Source: DATKHR01 sp035939575 (lineage in GTDB: Bacteria > Acidobacteriota > Vicinamibacteria > Vicinamibacterales > CAVVIG01). Taken from it: 64,000 nt of DNA. How positions within the stretch are numbered: the stretch's first letter is position 1; each line of letters starts with the position of its first letter. The stretch is from NCBI GenBank assembly GCA_035939575.1, contig DASZFS010000280.1, forward strand, positions 43,833-107,832, given 5' to 3'. Below, piece by piece: positions 30,960 to 38,553 of the stretch. The translations under genes and the position numbers were made by a program. A model generated the notes under the pieces. The model saw only the letters and a list, made by a program, of their open reading frames with translations, made no database searches and had not been told where the DNA came from.

Positions 30960-31673
30960 TTGATCATCGTTCAGACGACGAGGCGTCAGGGCGCTAGCTA
31001 CCTGGCAGGCACGCTGTCTAGTATCGGCGACGTAGGATCCCGAAAGAAGATCATCGTCAGCGATGGATCGCTTCCTGTAGGCTTCACGCGACCTGATGAC
31101 TGGAGCATTGTCGAGCTGCCGTGGCGCGGGGCCCGGCTGACCGGCTGGGCGTGTATGCGTACGGCTCTTGCCGCCAACGTACGTGATCTGCTCTTGTTCC
31201 AAGACGATCTAGTCGTCTGCGAAGGCGGTGGTCGCGTTGCGGACGAGTGTCCGGTGCCCGATAACGCCATCGCGACGACGTTCTTCTCGTGCTGTGCTCT
31301 ACCAGGGCTGCAGCCGAAAGCGCCCGGCGAGCCACGGTTCGTAGTCATCGGCGCCTCGGGGACTGCACAAGCGCTCAAGCTTCCGCGGCGCTCTCTTGAG
31401 TATCTGTGCTCCAAAGATCCGACGCGGGCGCCCAATCACATTCAAGACGAGCCACATCTCTTCGACGATACGCTTTTCGCGTTCGGGCGCGAGTCTCCGT
31501 GGCCGCACGTGGCGCATCTGGTGCCCAACATTGTGCGCCACGTTGGCGAGATTTCGGCATGCGGGACGCAGCGCGGGTTTCAACAGCCTTGGTCGGTTCG
31601 GCGCGGCGAGCGCTTTCCTGGTGACGTCACACGTTTACCTGTGCGCGAAGTGCTGTATTCTAGACCGACATGA
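30960..31673 (+). CDS. Glycosyltransferase-like protein, 237 aa
   Basis: GT-A features: an opening beta strand IIVQTTRRQGASYLAG, a second strand KKIIVSDGS, an acidic pair LLLFQDDLVV, a later substrate-loop region VIGASGTAQALKLPRRSLEYL, and VPNIVRHVGEISACG near the end, a pattern seen in GT2/GT25-type enzymes. TTG start immediately after the previous stop. It overlaps the sulfotransferase promoter. Confidence 0.65.
   Translation: MIIVQTTRRQGASYLAGTLSSIGDVGSRKKIIVSDGSLPVGFTRPDDWSIVELPWRGARLTGWACMRTALAANVRDLLLFQDDLVVCEGGGRVADECPVPDNAIATTFFSCCALPGLQPKAPGEPRFVVIGASGTAQALKLPRRSLEYLCSKDPTRAPNHIQDEPHLFDDTLFAFGRESPWPHVAHLVPNIVRHVGEISACGTQRGFQQPWSVRRGERFPGDVTRLPVREVLYSRPT
31634..31661 (+). promoter_or_regulatory. 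Possible promoter TTTACC-N16-TATTCT, near-leaderless
   Basis: TATTCT at 31656-31661 is a good -10 and lies 8 bases before the ATG at 31670. The -35 (TTTACC, 31634-31639) is weaker and its spacer shorter than at other promoters here. It lies within the end of the preceding gene. Confidence 0.45.
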
Positions 31674-32365
31674 GATTCGCGCTCGTCACAGGGTGTCCGC
31701 GCTCGGGCACGACGCCGATGGTCGGCTGGCTCGGTACGTCGCCGCACGTGCTCGCGCTGTGCGAGTCGAGACGTACGCTCGCCGTGCACCGGTACGTAGA
31801 AGAAGCCAAGCGCTTCAAGTCGACGTTTGAAGAGTGGCCACTTTTGCGCGAGCGGCTGCGTGCGTTCACGTTCGACCTCTATGCTGGTGGCACGCGGCTC
31901 GTGGTCGACAAAGAGCCGCTCGAACCTGTGGCGTTTCCGGCTGGAGATTACGCCGCGTACTTGAGCAACATGGTGCACGTGCTCGACGCGCGTTTTGTTT
32001 TCATGGTCAGAGATCCCGTGGTCACGATCGGTGAGATGATCGTGCGCCTGTGGGGGTACAGCCTGACCGCGGGTGAGCCGGTCGGCATGACGATCGAACG
32101 AGCCATTTCGATCTGGAAAGATGCGACGAAGCTCGCGCTCGAACGTGTCGGGCGTACATCGCGGTTACAGTCGTATGAACGCCTCGTCGCAGATCCACGG
32201 CGTGAGAGCATCGCCATCTGCAAGTTCTTGGAGGTCGTGCTGCCGGAGGCCGCGTTCCCTGTGCAGACGATCCAGCCGAAGCGTCTACCGGAACAAGCCG
32301 TCGAGCTGATTCGCGCCGAGACCGCCGAGCTGTGGAACGAGGTCCAGGCCATCACCGAATCATAA
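31670..32365 (+). CDS. Sulfotransferase (PAPS-dependent), 231 aa
   Basis: The 5'-phosphosulfate loop TGCPRSGTTPM at the N terminus and the 3'-phosphate strand FVFMVRDPVVTIGEM are both clear. The C-terminal part fits (SYERLVADPRRE). It should move sulfate from PAPS to a hydroxyl, probably on a glycan or protein Ser/Tyr. With the glycosyltransferases it suggests sulfated decoration. Its end overlaps the convergent methylase by 14 bases. Confidence 0.85.
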   Translation: MRFALVTGCPRSGTTPMVGWLGTSPHVLALCESRRTLAVHRYVEEAKRFKSTFEEWPLLRERLRAFTFDLYAGGTRLVVDKEPLEPVAFPAGDYAAYLSNMVHVLDARFVFMVRDPVVTIGEMIVRLWGYSLTAGEPVGMTIERAISIWKDATKLALERVGRTSRLQSYERLVADPRRESIAICKFLEVVLPEAAFPVQTIQPKRLPEQAVELIRAETAELWNEVQAITES

Positions 32366-33260
32366 GCTCGGTCACGGCCCCGCGGCCGCTGGCGTCGGCA
32401 TTCACGTTCCTACGCGCCTGCACTTCGCGAATCTCGAATCCGTCTTTGTATAGCTCGCGAATGAGCGGCGCTGAGCTGTTCGACAGGAGCACATAGACGC
32501 CGCGAGACTTGAGACGCAGGGCGAGATCGCGCAGGTCTTTCTGATCCTGCGCGGTAAAGCCTTCGGCCGTGTAGCTCGTGAAGTCAGACGTTGCGCTGAG
32601 CGGCGCGTACGGGCAGTCGAAGTAGCAGAAGCTCGTAGGCGGCAGGTTGGTCTCGCGGAAGTCCCTGTGCACGATCGTCGCGCGCTGCAGAGCTTCGGAG
32701 CACGCGCGAAGCGTCGTCTCGTCACAGATGAGCGGGTTCTTTCTGTGGCCATACGGCGTGTTCATCTTGCCGGCCTTATTCACGCGGTAGATGCCGTTGA
32801 AGTTGGTCTTGTTCAGGAAGATGAACCAGGCGGCGAGGTCGGCGTCGGACATCGTGTCGGGCTCGATGCCGCGCACGTGATAGTAGAGCTGCTCGGCCGT
32901 GCCCGTGGCCAGGCAGCGCGCGTATCCATCGGCGTAGATGCGCAGCCCTGTGATGACGGCGTCGACGTCGTTCTTGACCGCTAAGTACGTGCGTATGAGC
33001 CGCCGGTTCGTGTCTGACAGCGTCGCGTGCCGCGGGCGCGTATTGAAGAAGAGCGCGCCGCCGCCCACGAACGGCTCGGCGTAGAGCGAGAAGCGCTTCG
33101 GCATCCACTCACGGAGCACGGGCAGAAGTTGGATCTTGCTACCGACCCAGCGGCAGAATGGCTTGCACGGCTCGGCGACTTCCGGCTCCTCTTCATCCTC
33201 GCCAGGCAGACGCGCGTCGTAATTTTCCCACGCTTCGTCGTGACCGTCGCTCATGAGCAT
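32352..33260 (-). CDS. DNA adenine N6-methyltransferase, D12 class (Dam-like), 302 aa
   Basis: The SAM motif is AEPFVGGGALFF, preceded by FCRWVGSK, the usual N-terminal signature. The catalytic motif IV reads DCPY (YFDCPYAPL) instead of the usual DPPY. Length and order match Dam-type enzymes. It would methylate adenine in phage or host DNA, for example against restriction. A solitary enzyme; no restriction partner is visible. Acidic N-terminal extension of about 35 residues. Confidence 0.88.
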   Translation of the reverse strand: MLMSDGHDEAWENYDARLPGEDEEEPEVAEPCKPFCRWVGSKIQLLPVLREWMPKRFSLYAEPFVGGGALFFNTRPRHATLSDTNRRLIRTYLAVKNDVDAVITGLRIYADGYARCLATGTAEQLYYHVRGIEPDTMSDADLAAWFIFLNKTNFNGIYRVNKAGKMNTPYGHRKNPLICDETTLRACSEALQRATIVHRDFRETNLPPTSFCYFDCPYAPLSATSDFTSYTAEGFTAQDQKDLRDLALRLKSRGVYVLLSNSSAPLIRELYKDGFEIREVQARRNVNADASGRGAVTELMIR

Positions 33261-33457
33261 CAGTCAATCAGATCGTCGAGAGCCGCCCACGCCGACTTCG
33301 CGTCGATGTACATGAAGCAGCCTTCAGGCGTCGAGATGTAGAGGCCATCGAACGGTGCCGGGCGCTCTTTGACGTCGCCGCCTTTGTCGTCGGGCAGCGG
33401 GATCTTGTCCCCGCGGCGCACGGCCTTGACAGTCGGGCCGCCTCGACTACGGGGCAT
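33260..33457 (-). CDS. Small unknown protein, 65 aa
   Basis: Basic, Pro/Lys-rich N-terminal half and an aromatic C-terminal half (FDGLYISTPEGCFMYIDAKS). Coupled to the methylase and overlapping the acetyltransferase end by 11 bases. No known family. Confidence 0.65.
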   Translation of the reverse strand: MPRSRGGPTVKAVRRGDKIPLPDDKGGDVKERPAPFDGLYISTPEGCFMYIDAKSAWAALDDLID

Positions 33458-34139
33458 CGAGGGGCTCCACGCGGTCTAGATCATACGGCCAAAGCTGGCT
33501 GAAGTTGAAGCGCGTGCGCTGGCCACAAGCTGCGCAGGGCGCAACGACCGTAGTCTCCGTAGGCGCGTGCGAGATGTGCGGGAAGCGCTGTCCGCAGCGG
33601 CAGACGAGCGCGGTCTCTTTCGCCGGATTACCCACTACGAGCGCGTGCGGCCGGACGTTCTTGGTCACGACAGCTCCGGCACCGATCATCGCGTACTCGC
33701 CGATCGTGATCCCACACAGGACGGTCGCGTTCGCGCCGATGCTCACGCCGCGCTTGACGAGCGTGCGCTTGAGTCTGGGTGCGCGCTGGAAAGCTCGTGG
33801 AGTCAGGACGTTCGTGAACGTGCAGTGCGGACCGAGGAACACGTCGTCTTCTAGTGTCACTCCGGTAAAGACCTGTGCACCGTTCTGGATGCTGCAGCCG
33901 TTGCCGATCGTGACTAACGTCCCGACGTGCACGCCCTGCCCGAGCATGCACCGCGCGCCGATGCGCGAGCTGCCCATTACGTACGCCATCGCCCAGACGA
34001 TGGTGCCGTCGCCGAGCACCGCCGACTCTTCGACACGAGCCGTCTCGTGCACGTAGACGTTTCCACGAGAATGCATGCCGGGCTGAAACTTGAAGCCTTC
34101 GCCTGTGGCGGGTCTGCGCTCGATGTCGTTGAGCTTCAC
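33447..34139 (-). CDS. Left-handed beta-helix sugar N-acetyltransferase (WlbB/WbpD-like) with zinc ribbon, 230 aa
   Basis: Hexapeptide repeats dominate (VYVHETARVEESAVLGDG, IGNGCSIQNGAQVFTG). The signature VFLGPHCTFTNV plus PRAF is that of acetyltransferases acting on UDP-3-amino sugars. The last 50 residues add two Cys pairs (CRCGQRF, CAACGQR) forming a likely zinc ribbon, an unusual addition. Its substrate would come from the adjacent DegT aminotransferase. Confidence 0.85.
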   Translation of the reverse strand: MKLNDIERRPATGEGFKFQPGMHSRGNVYVHETARVEESAVLGDGTIVWAMAYVMGSSRIGARCMLGQGVHVGTLVTIGNGCSIQNGAQVFTGVTLEDDVFLGPHCTFTNVLTPRAFQRAPRLKRTLVKRGVSIGANATVLCGITIGEYAMIGAGAVVTKNVRPHALVVGNPAKETALVCRCGQRFPHISHAPTETTVVAPCAACGQRTRFNFSQLWPYDLDRVEPLDAP

Positions 34140-35299
34140 CCCATCACCTCCTTCATCGCCTCCGCATACGCCTTCGCGACGCGCGTGGCGACGCCGCCGG
34201 ACATCCCGTAGTAGAGCGGCAGGCTGATGATGAACTCGACGATGCGTCGGCTTTCGAGAAGAGACCCATACTCGATCGCGCCGTGAGCCTGCTGCGAAAT
34301 CGTCATCGGGTAGATGCGCCGCGCTTCGACGCCGTGGTCGCGTACGAGCTTCTGTGCGACTTCGTCGGCGTGAAGCTGAGAGAACGCGGCACGCTCGTAA
34401 GCGAGCATGTAACCGTTGGTCTGGACACCGGGCACACGGCCGAACGAGCCGCGCGGAAGCGCCTGTTCATAGATCGAGAAGAGGCTCCGACGCGCTTCGA
34501 TTACCTCGTCGATGACGTCGAGCGCGCGTAACAGCCACGCGGACTGGATCGCGTCGAGACGAGAGTTCCACCCTGCAGCCACGTGCTCGTGCTGGGCGCC
34601 GGCTCGGCCATGGTTCGCGAGGGCACGTACGCGCTGGGCGACGCGCGCCGTCTTGCAGAGAACCGCGCCCCCGTCACCGATCCCGCCGAGGACTTTGGCG
34701 GGATGAAAGCTCAGAGTCGCGACGTCGGCATCGGCGAAGACGCTTTGCCCATCGACCTCGACGCCGAACGCCTGCGCGCCGTCTTCGATGAGCGTGATGT
34801 GGCGCTCGCGACAGAGCTTGCGAAATTCCGCGAGGCGCGCCGAACACCAGCCATACAGATGCACGAGGATCGCGGCGTCGAAGCGCCGACCGTCATGCGC
34901 GCGCTTGAACTCGTCGAAGGACATCTGCCGGTCGTCCGGATCGATGTCGATGAGCACCGGCGTCGCGCCCACATTCACGACGGCTTCGTAGGTCGCCCAG
35001 AAGGTCAAGTTGGGGATCGCGACTCGGTGGCCGTGCTCTATGCCGCAGGCGCGGAGCGCGAGCTGGAGAGCATCCGTGCCGTTCGCGCACGTGATGACGT
35101 TGGAGACGCCGAGCTTGGTCGAGAGCGCGGCTTCGAGCTTCTGTGTGGTCGGCCCGCCGCCGAGGAACTCACAGGTGTCGAGCAGTCTACCCGCGGCATA
35201 GTCGAAAGCGCGCTCTGGCGCGCCATCCCATGATGTGTCGGGCCCGCGCACTTTTTCAACCCACGGCCTAAGGTCGATGAATGGAATGTGCTCGCTCAT
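34136..35299 (-). CDS. DegT/DnrJ/EryC1 family sugar aminotransferase, 387 aa
   Basis: PLP-dependent enzyme that aminates a keto-sugar nucleotide. Features are FIDLRPW at the N terminus, GTDALQLALRA, IEDGAQAFG, and the PLP lysine in LSFHPAKVLGGIGDGG. Length is normal. With the acetyltransferase it would make an N-acetylamino sugar nucleotide, probably the donor for the phage glycosyltransferases. ATGA overlap with that gene. Confidence 0.9.
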   Translation of the reverse strand: MSEHIPFIDLRPWVEKVRGPDTSWDGAPERAFDYAAGRLLDTCEFLGGGPTTQKLEAALSTKLGVSNVITCANGTDALQLALRACGIEHGHRVAIPNLTFWATYEAVVNVGATPVLIDIDPDDRQMSFDEFKRAHDGRRFDAAILVHLYGWCSARLAEFRKLCRERHITLIEDGAQAFGVEVDGQSVFADADVATLSFHPAKVLGGIGDGGAVLCKTARVAQRVRALANHGRAGAQHEHVAAGWNSRLDAIQSAWLLRALDVIDEVIEARRSLFSIYEQALPRGSFGRVPGVQTNGYMLAYERAAFSQLHADEVAQKLVRDHGVEARRIYPMTISQQAHGAIEYGSLLESRRIVEFIISLPLYYGMSGGVATRVAKAYAEAMKEVMG

Positions 35300-35481
35300 G
35301 GACGGCGGCCCTTCCGCGCTTTCGGATAGTCGTAGACGTCGAGGAAGTGCTTCAGCTCGTCATGTAGCGCTGCTGGACGAGAGACGTGGAAGTTCTCGTC
35401 GCTCATACCGCGTGCGATCTCGCGCCGCACATACGCGAGCAGCATGCGCGCGGCGTGTTTGACTGCCGGCGAAGGCGCCAT
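35296..35481 (-). CDS. Small helical protein, 61 aa
   Basis: ATG at 35481 overlaps the upstream TGA. Helical and basic (AVKHAARMLLAYVRREIA, LHDELKHFLDVYDY). Unknown. Confidence 0.65.
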   Translation of the reverse strand: MAPSPAVKHAARMLLAYVRREIARGMSDENFHVSRPAALHDELKHFLDVYDYPKARKGRRP

Positions 35482-35696
35482 CACGCCCTCGCGGGCACCG
35501 TGCCGTCGCTGTGCTCGCGGCCCTCATCGAATGCTTGCCCGCGGGCGCGCTCGACTCGGTAGATGAGACTGTTGATCGTCGAGGTCGAGAGACGCCACAG
35601 ATCGGGCTCGATCTCGTTCCACGGCCGCGCACCTGCACACTCTAGAAGCTTGTCGAGCTTCTCTATGGCGATCCGCTTTTCCTCGGTCTTCGTCAT
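35481..35696 (-). CDS. Small unknown protein, 71 aa
   Basis: Leaderless ATG directly after a clear promoter. Charged helix (KTEEKRIAIEKLDKLLE) then STINSLIYRVERARGQAF. As first gene of the sugar/methylase operon it might regulate it, but no DNA-binding motif is evident. Confidence 0.7.
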   Translation of the reverse strand: MTKTEEKRIAIEKLDKLLECAGARPWNEIEPDLWRLSTSTINSLIYRVERARGQAFDEGREHSDGTVPARA

Positions 35697-35702
35697 GCTG
35701 AC

Positions 35703-35732
35703 ACTCTAACCGCCTTGACCCACAGTCCGCAA
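35703..35732 (-). promoter_or_regulatory. Leftward promoter TTGCGG-N18-TAGAGT, leaderless
   Basis: On the minus strand TTGCGG (35732-35727), 18 bases, TAGAGT (35708-35703), six bases, ATG at 35696. The sequence GTTAGAGTGTCAGC (35710-35697) is identical to copies near 19170 and 54046. Confidence 0.72.
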
Positions 35733-35743
35733 GTGGTTATCGT
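35715..35743 (+). promoter_or_regulatory. Rightward promoter TTGACC-N17-TATCGT, leaderless
   Basis: TTGACC 35715-35720, 17 bases, TATCGT 35738-35743, six bases, then the TTG start at 35750. It is interleaved with the leftward promoter, so the two polymerases would compete. Confidence 0.65.
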
Positions 35744-35749
35744 CACATC

Positions 35750-36205
35750 TTGATGGTCGAGCTACGGCCCCTGATAGTCGTCACCGGAACGCTGCGCGTG
35801 GAGGGCGGACTCAAGCGCGCTCGGACGAAGGCCAAGGCCAAGGGCTCGCAGATCATGGTGACGGAGTCGCTGAACATCGGCGAAGACCGCCGGGCCGGCA
35901 ACGTGGTCGCGGCGCGCTACCTGCGCAAGCTAGCGGGGCTCAAGATCCTGCACACGCCGTTCGGCAGTCTCGTCGATCCGAAGAATCTAGACCGCGTGAA
36001 GGACACGATCTCGCAGGCCATGATCGACTGTCAGGCGTTCAACCGCGCGCATGAAAAGTGCAAGGTCATGAACACGATGATCTGGGAGCACCTGCGCGGT
36101 CAGCGTCTTGATGCGATCATCGCGTGGGTGGATCGGAGGGTTCGTGAAGGCGATGACTCTGTCACAGCGGTTCTCAGCAGTCTTATTGCCGAACAGGCCG
36201 CGTGA
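35750..36205 (+). CDS. Unknown protein, 151 aa
   Basis: TTG followed directly by ATG; spacing to the -10 favours the TTG. A beta/basic N terminus (PLIVVTGTLRVEGGLKRAR) is followed by helices (NVVAARYLRKLAGLK, NTMIWEHLRGQRLDAII). Not recognised. Confidence 0.7.
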   Translation: MMVELRPLIVVTGTLRVEGGLKRARTKAKAKGSQIMVTESLNIGEDRRAGNVVAARYLRKLAGLKILHTPFGSLVDPKNLDRVKDTISQAMIDCQAFNRAHEKCKVMNTMIWEHLRGQRLDAIIAWVDRRVREGDDSVTAVLSSLIAEQAA

Positions 36206-36365
36206 GCCGCGTAGGATAAAGCTCGCCGAGTGCATGCTCTGCGGGGCGCTGTTCCCGGCAGGCGCGCGTCTCATCTGCTGGAAGCACGTCGAGCTTCTCC
36301 GCGGGCCGGTTCCAAAGAACGACATCACGGACGACGTGACGAAGCCGCTACCCGCGCTTGGGTAG
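36153..36365 (+). CDS. Small Cys-containing protein, 70 aa
   Basis: Overlaps the previous gene by about 53 bases if ATG 36153 is used; a TTG at 36183 is an alternative. Contains ECMLCGALFPAGARLICWKH, a likely zinc-binding C-x2-C ... C-x2-H. The end overlaps the convergent gene by 18 bases. Confidence 0.5.
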   Translation: MTLSQRFSAVLLPNRPREPRRIKLAECMLCGALFPAGARLICWKHVELLRGPVPKNDITDDVTKPLPALG

Positions 36366-36692
36366 CGTCGGCCTGCCGACAGCGTAGCCGCGCGAGCCGC
36401 CGGTCACGGACGACAGCTCGTTGAACATATTCGCGACCGTGTGATCGAGTTCGCGGATGTCGGTCGATAGCTCGGTCTTGAGCGCGGTCAAGTCGGCTCG
36501 AATGCCGTTCAGCGCTTCGAGGTTCTTCTGCTGCATCTCGAAGTTCTGCTTTTGCAGCTCACCGTTCGACTTGAGCGCGTTGTCTACGAAGCTCTTGAAC
36601 AGGACGATGACGAGAATCAGAAGGGCGGCCGCAATGGTGCCGACGGCGCCGTACTGATTCAGATGACTCAGGGCAGTCGTGGCCTGCTCCAC
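36348..36692 (-). CDS. Membrane protein with coiled coil, 114 aa
   Basis: N-terminal span (YGAVGTIAAALLILVIVLF) then a coiled coil of about 55 residues (KQNFEMQQKNLEALNG, STDIRELDHTVANMFN). Such topology is seen in phage accessory lysis and virion proteins. GTG start six bases after GATACT (36704-36699), again compatible with a leaderless mRNA. Confidence 0.7.
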   Translation of the reverse strand: MEQATTALSHLNQYGAVGTIAAALLILVIVLFKSFVDNALKSNGELQKQNFEMQQKNLEALNGIRADLTALKTELSTDIRELDHTVANMFNELSSVTGGSRGYAVGRPTLPKRG

Positions 36693-36728
36693 AGGTCGAG
36701 TATCGCACAGAGGCGCTCCGACGAGAAA

Positions 36729-36953
36729 TCAGCCCGGCGGACCGCTGGTATCACCTAGCTCGCGCGCTACCAACAGCGCACGCCATTCAGGCGAGTCTTC
36801 TTCGACGTGACCGCGTATCCAGGTGATGCCCTCGCTGCGCATCAGCCATTCTACGGTTCTACCGCCGTGAAAGACGCGCAAGAGATCCTTCCACGTCATA
36901 TGCATCGGACGGCGGCCGAGCACAGGCGCAGAAACAGGATCGTTCAGTTTCAT
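36729..36953 (-). CDS. Member of the E-G-x-x-W-x-R-G-H paralogous family, 74 aa
   Basis: The C-terminal half reads RSEGITWIRGHVEEDSPEWR and continues A-L-L-V-A-R-E-L, the shared motif of at least nine small proteins in this window. The N-terminal half is beta-like. ATG at 36953 starts the natural-looking part. No known family; function unknown. Confidence 0.7.
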   Translation of the reverse strand: MKLNDPVSAPVLGRRPMHMTWKDLLRVFHGGRTVEWLMRSEGITWIRGHVEEDSPEWRALLVARELGDTSGPPG

Positions 36954-36967
36954 AGCAGATCGCACAG

Positions 36968-37183
36968 CTAACGCTCGCGCATCTTCGCAATACGCCGCGC
37001 CTCGTGCTCGGCGACACGCGTCTGACTGGCCACGAGCGGATGCCAGTCGACGTTGAAAAAGTCGCACGCGAAGACGAACAAGATGCAGCCGAGCAGCACG
37101 ATCGCGGCGACCTTGAGCATGCCTTCGAGCATGTACGCGAGCAGCAGGACTGCGATGACACCGATTGCGACGAGTAGGATCAT
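36968..37183 (-). CDS. Small membrane protein, 71 aa
   Basis: Two long spans (LLVAIGVIAVLLLAYML and VAAIVLLGCILFVFACDFF) followed by a basic tail (HEARRIAKMRER). ATGA overlap with the upstream gene. Unknown role. Confidence 0.7.
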   Translation of the reverse strand: MILLVAIGVIAVLLLAYMLEGMLKVAAIVLLGCILFVFACDFFNVDWHPLVASQTRVAEHEARRIAKMRER

Positions 37184-37398
37184 GACGTCCCTTTCTGTAA
37201 ACCGACGATGACGGTCCAGGGGTGCTGCGGCTCTGACGCGCGCCGATCTACTATCTTCGCAGTGAACACGTAGTCCGGCGGCGCCTCGATCATGAAGTTG
37301 CCTTTTGTATACGCTGAGCCACCACGTACGCGGTCGGCGAAGTGCGTCGCCGCTCGAAGCGTCTTGAACACAAACAACGACGGCTCGATGCGCGCCAC
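37180..37398 (-). CDS. Unknown protein, 72 aa
   Basis: GTG start adjoining the upstream stop. Mixed alpha/beta (PSLFVFKTLRAATHFADR, YVFTAKIVDRRA). Nothing recognisable. Confidence 0.65.
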   Translation of the reverse strand: MARIEPSLFVFKTLRAATHFADRVRGGSAYTKGNFMIEAPPDYVFTAKIVDRRASEPQHPWTVIVGLQKGTS

Positions 37399-37949
37399 TA
37401 GTTCACCTCACGCAGCGTCTTGAGCGCGCTCTTGACGAGCTTCTCGAACCCGAGCGATGGGTCCATGCGCGCGACCAGCGGCTCGTACTCGTTCTTGTTG
37501 AAGTCGAGATTCTTGAGCGCCGAGCGGACCGCGTCGAGCGTCTGGCGGTCACGCGGGGCGAGTGTCTTCTGCTCGTCTAGGCGATTGGCGATCAATACCG
37601 CGGCCTCCTTGCTGGCGGCTTGCACGGCTGCATCGCTGAGCATTGGCAGCTCGACAGGTCGCGTCTTGACCACGACCACGCTCGGTCTGTGCCGTGGCTT
37701 CACAGCGCGCCACACCGCTACGACCATCCGCGTCAGTGTGCCCGGCGGCGTCGCCAGGATGAACGCGATGCACCAGGCCGTGCTGACGAGCAGGCCCGTG
37801 CCGGCGGCGCCCACCAGACGCTCCACGGAAGCGCTCAGGAGCGCGCCCACGACGCCGCAGGACCGTCCGGCGAGCAGGAAGAGGGTGGCGGTGATGGTGA
37901 GCAGGGCGGCCACGGGGCGGGTCTTGGGGGAGAGGTTGCGAGTTTTCAT
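37398..37949 (-). CDS. Membrane protein with soluble helical C terminus, 183 aa
   Basis: Two spans (AALLTITATLFLLAG and GLLVSTAWCIAFILATPPG) are followed by basic residues and a long charged helical domain (AAVQAASKEAAVLIANRL, EKLVKSALKTLREVN). ATG 37949 overlaps the upstream stop; the longer reading to 38315 is an arginine-rich shadow. Confidence 0.7.
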   Translation of the reverse strand: MKTRNLSPKTRPVAALLTITATLFLLAGRSCGVVGALLSASVERLVGAAGTGLLVSTAWCIAFILATPPGTLTRMVVAVWRAVKPRHRPSVVVVKTRPVELPMLSDAAVQAASKEAAVLIANRLDEQKTLAPRDRQTLDAVRSALKNLDFNKNEYEPLVARMDPSLGFEKLVKSALKTLREVN

Positions 37950-38278
37950 GACGGGTCCTTTTGCACGTTGGAGGCCAGCCGCTCTTCCGCGATCAGCCCG
38001 TCGACGATCTCGTCCGTGAGGCGCTTGCCCTCGGCCATGTGGCGAGGCATCCACTCCGTTGTCACGCCCGGAGCCAGGCGCGCCTCGCCGCCGCCCTGGT
38101 ACGTGTGCAACTCGATGAGCCCTTTCGTCGCGAGCGAGCGCGCCGTGCGGAACCACGCCGAGGCGAGGCGGCCGGAGTCGCGCGAGCCGCCAGGCACGTG
38201 CGAGTGCCCGTACAACGCGAGCGCGTCCATGAAGACCTGCTGCGCGGGCGAGAGCTTGCGGAACTGCTCGAAGGTCAC
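37946..38278 (-). CDS. Possible winged-helix protein, 110 aa
   Basis: FEQFRKLSPAQQVFMDAL, then ASAWFRTARSLATKGLIEL and H-T-Y-Q-G-G, resembles a helix-helix-wing layout. Possible small DNA-binding regulator; not certain. GTG start coupled to the previous stop. Confidence 0.6.
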   Translation of the reverse strand: MTFEQFRKLSPAQQVFMDALALYGHSHVPGGSRDSGRLASAWFRTARSLATKGLIELHTYQGGGEARLAPGVTTEWMPRHMAEGKRLTDEIVDGLIAEERLASNVQKDPS

Positions 38279-38448
38279 GAGCGCACCGCCCGCAGCTTGC
38301 TGATGAGCACGTCAATCTTCTGGATCGCCTCGACCGGCTGCCCCAGGAAGCACTTCACCTTGTTCTCGGAGACCGCCTGATCGCGCAGCTCTTCGAGTCC
38401 GTCGATCAGGAGCTTCGCCTCTTCTTCGGACAGCGCCAGCGTTTCCAT
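38275..38448 (-). CDS. Small acidic helical protein, 57 aa
   Basis: ATG at 38448 follows an (AG)9 run that provides a purine-rich ribosome site. The protein is two helices (LSEEEAKLLIDGLEELRD, VEAIQKIDVLISKLRAV). Longer reading from 38505 would start inside the promoter and is rejected. Confidence 0.65.
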   Translation of the reverse strand: METLALSEEEAKLLIDGLEELRDQAVSENKVKCFLGQPVEAIQKIDVLISKLRAVRS

Positions 38449-38451
38449 GCC

Positions 38452-38469
38452 CTCTCTCTCTCTCTCTCT
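38452..38469. repeat. (CT)9 dinucleotide repeat in a ribosome-binding site
   Basis: Nine CT units on the plus strand read (AG)9 on the coding strand, ending two to three bases before the ATG at 38448. Slippage would change Shine-Dalgarno strength and spacing. Confidence 0.7.
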
Positions 38470-38495
38470 TCTGCAGCCCCCGTGCCAGTGCTGAC

Positions 38496-38525
38496 ACTCT
38501 AGCACAAGGCGGCCACTTGCCGCCA
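38496..38525 (-). promoter_or_regulatory. Leftward promoter TGGCGG-N18-TAGAGT
   Basis: TAGAGT at 38501-38496 lies in GCTAGAGTGTCAGC (38503-38490), a 13/14 copy of the repeated motif. Here the start codon is about 48 bases downstream, so this mRNA has a leader with the AG repeat. The -35 is weak. Confidence 0.5.
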
Positions 38526-38553
38526 GATCGCCACCTGTGCCGTGCCGGCACGG

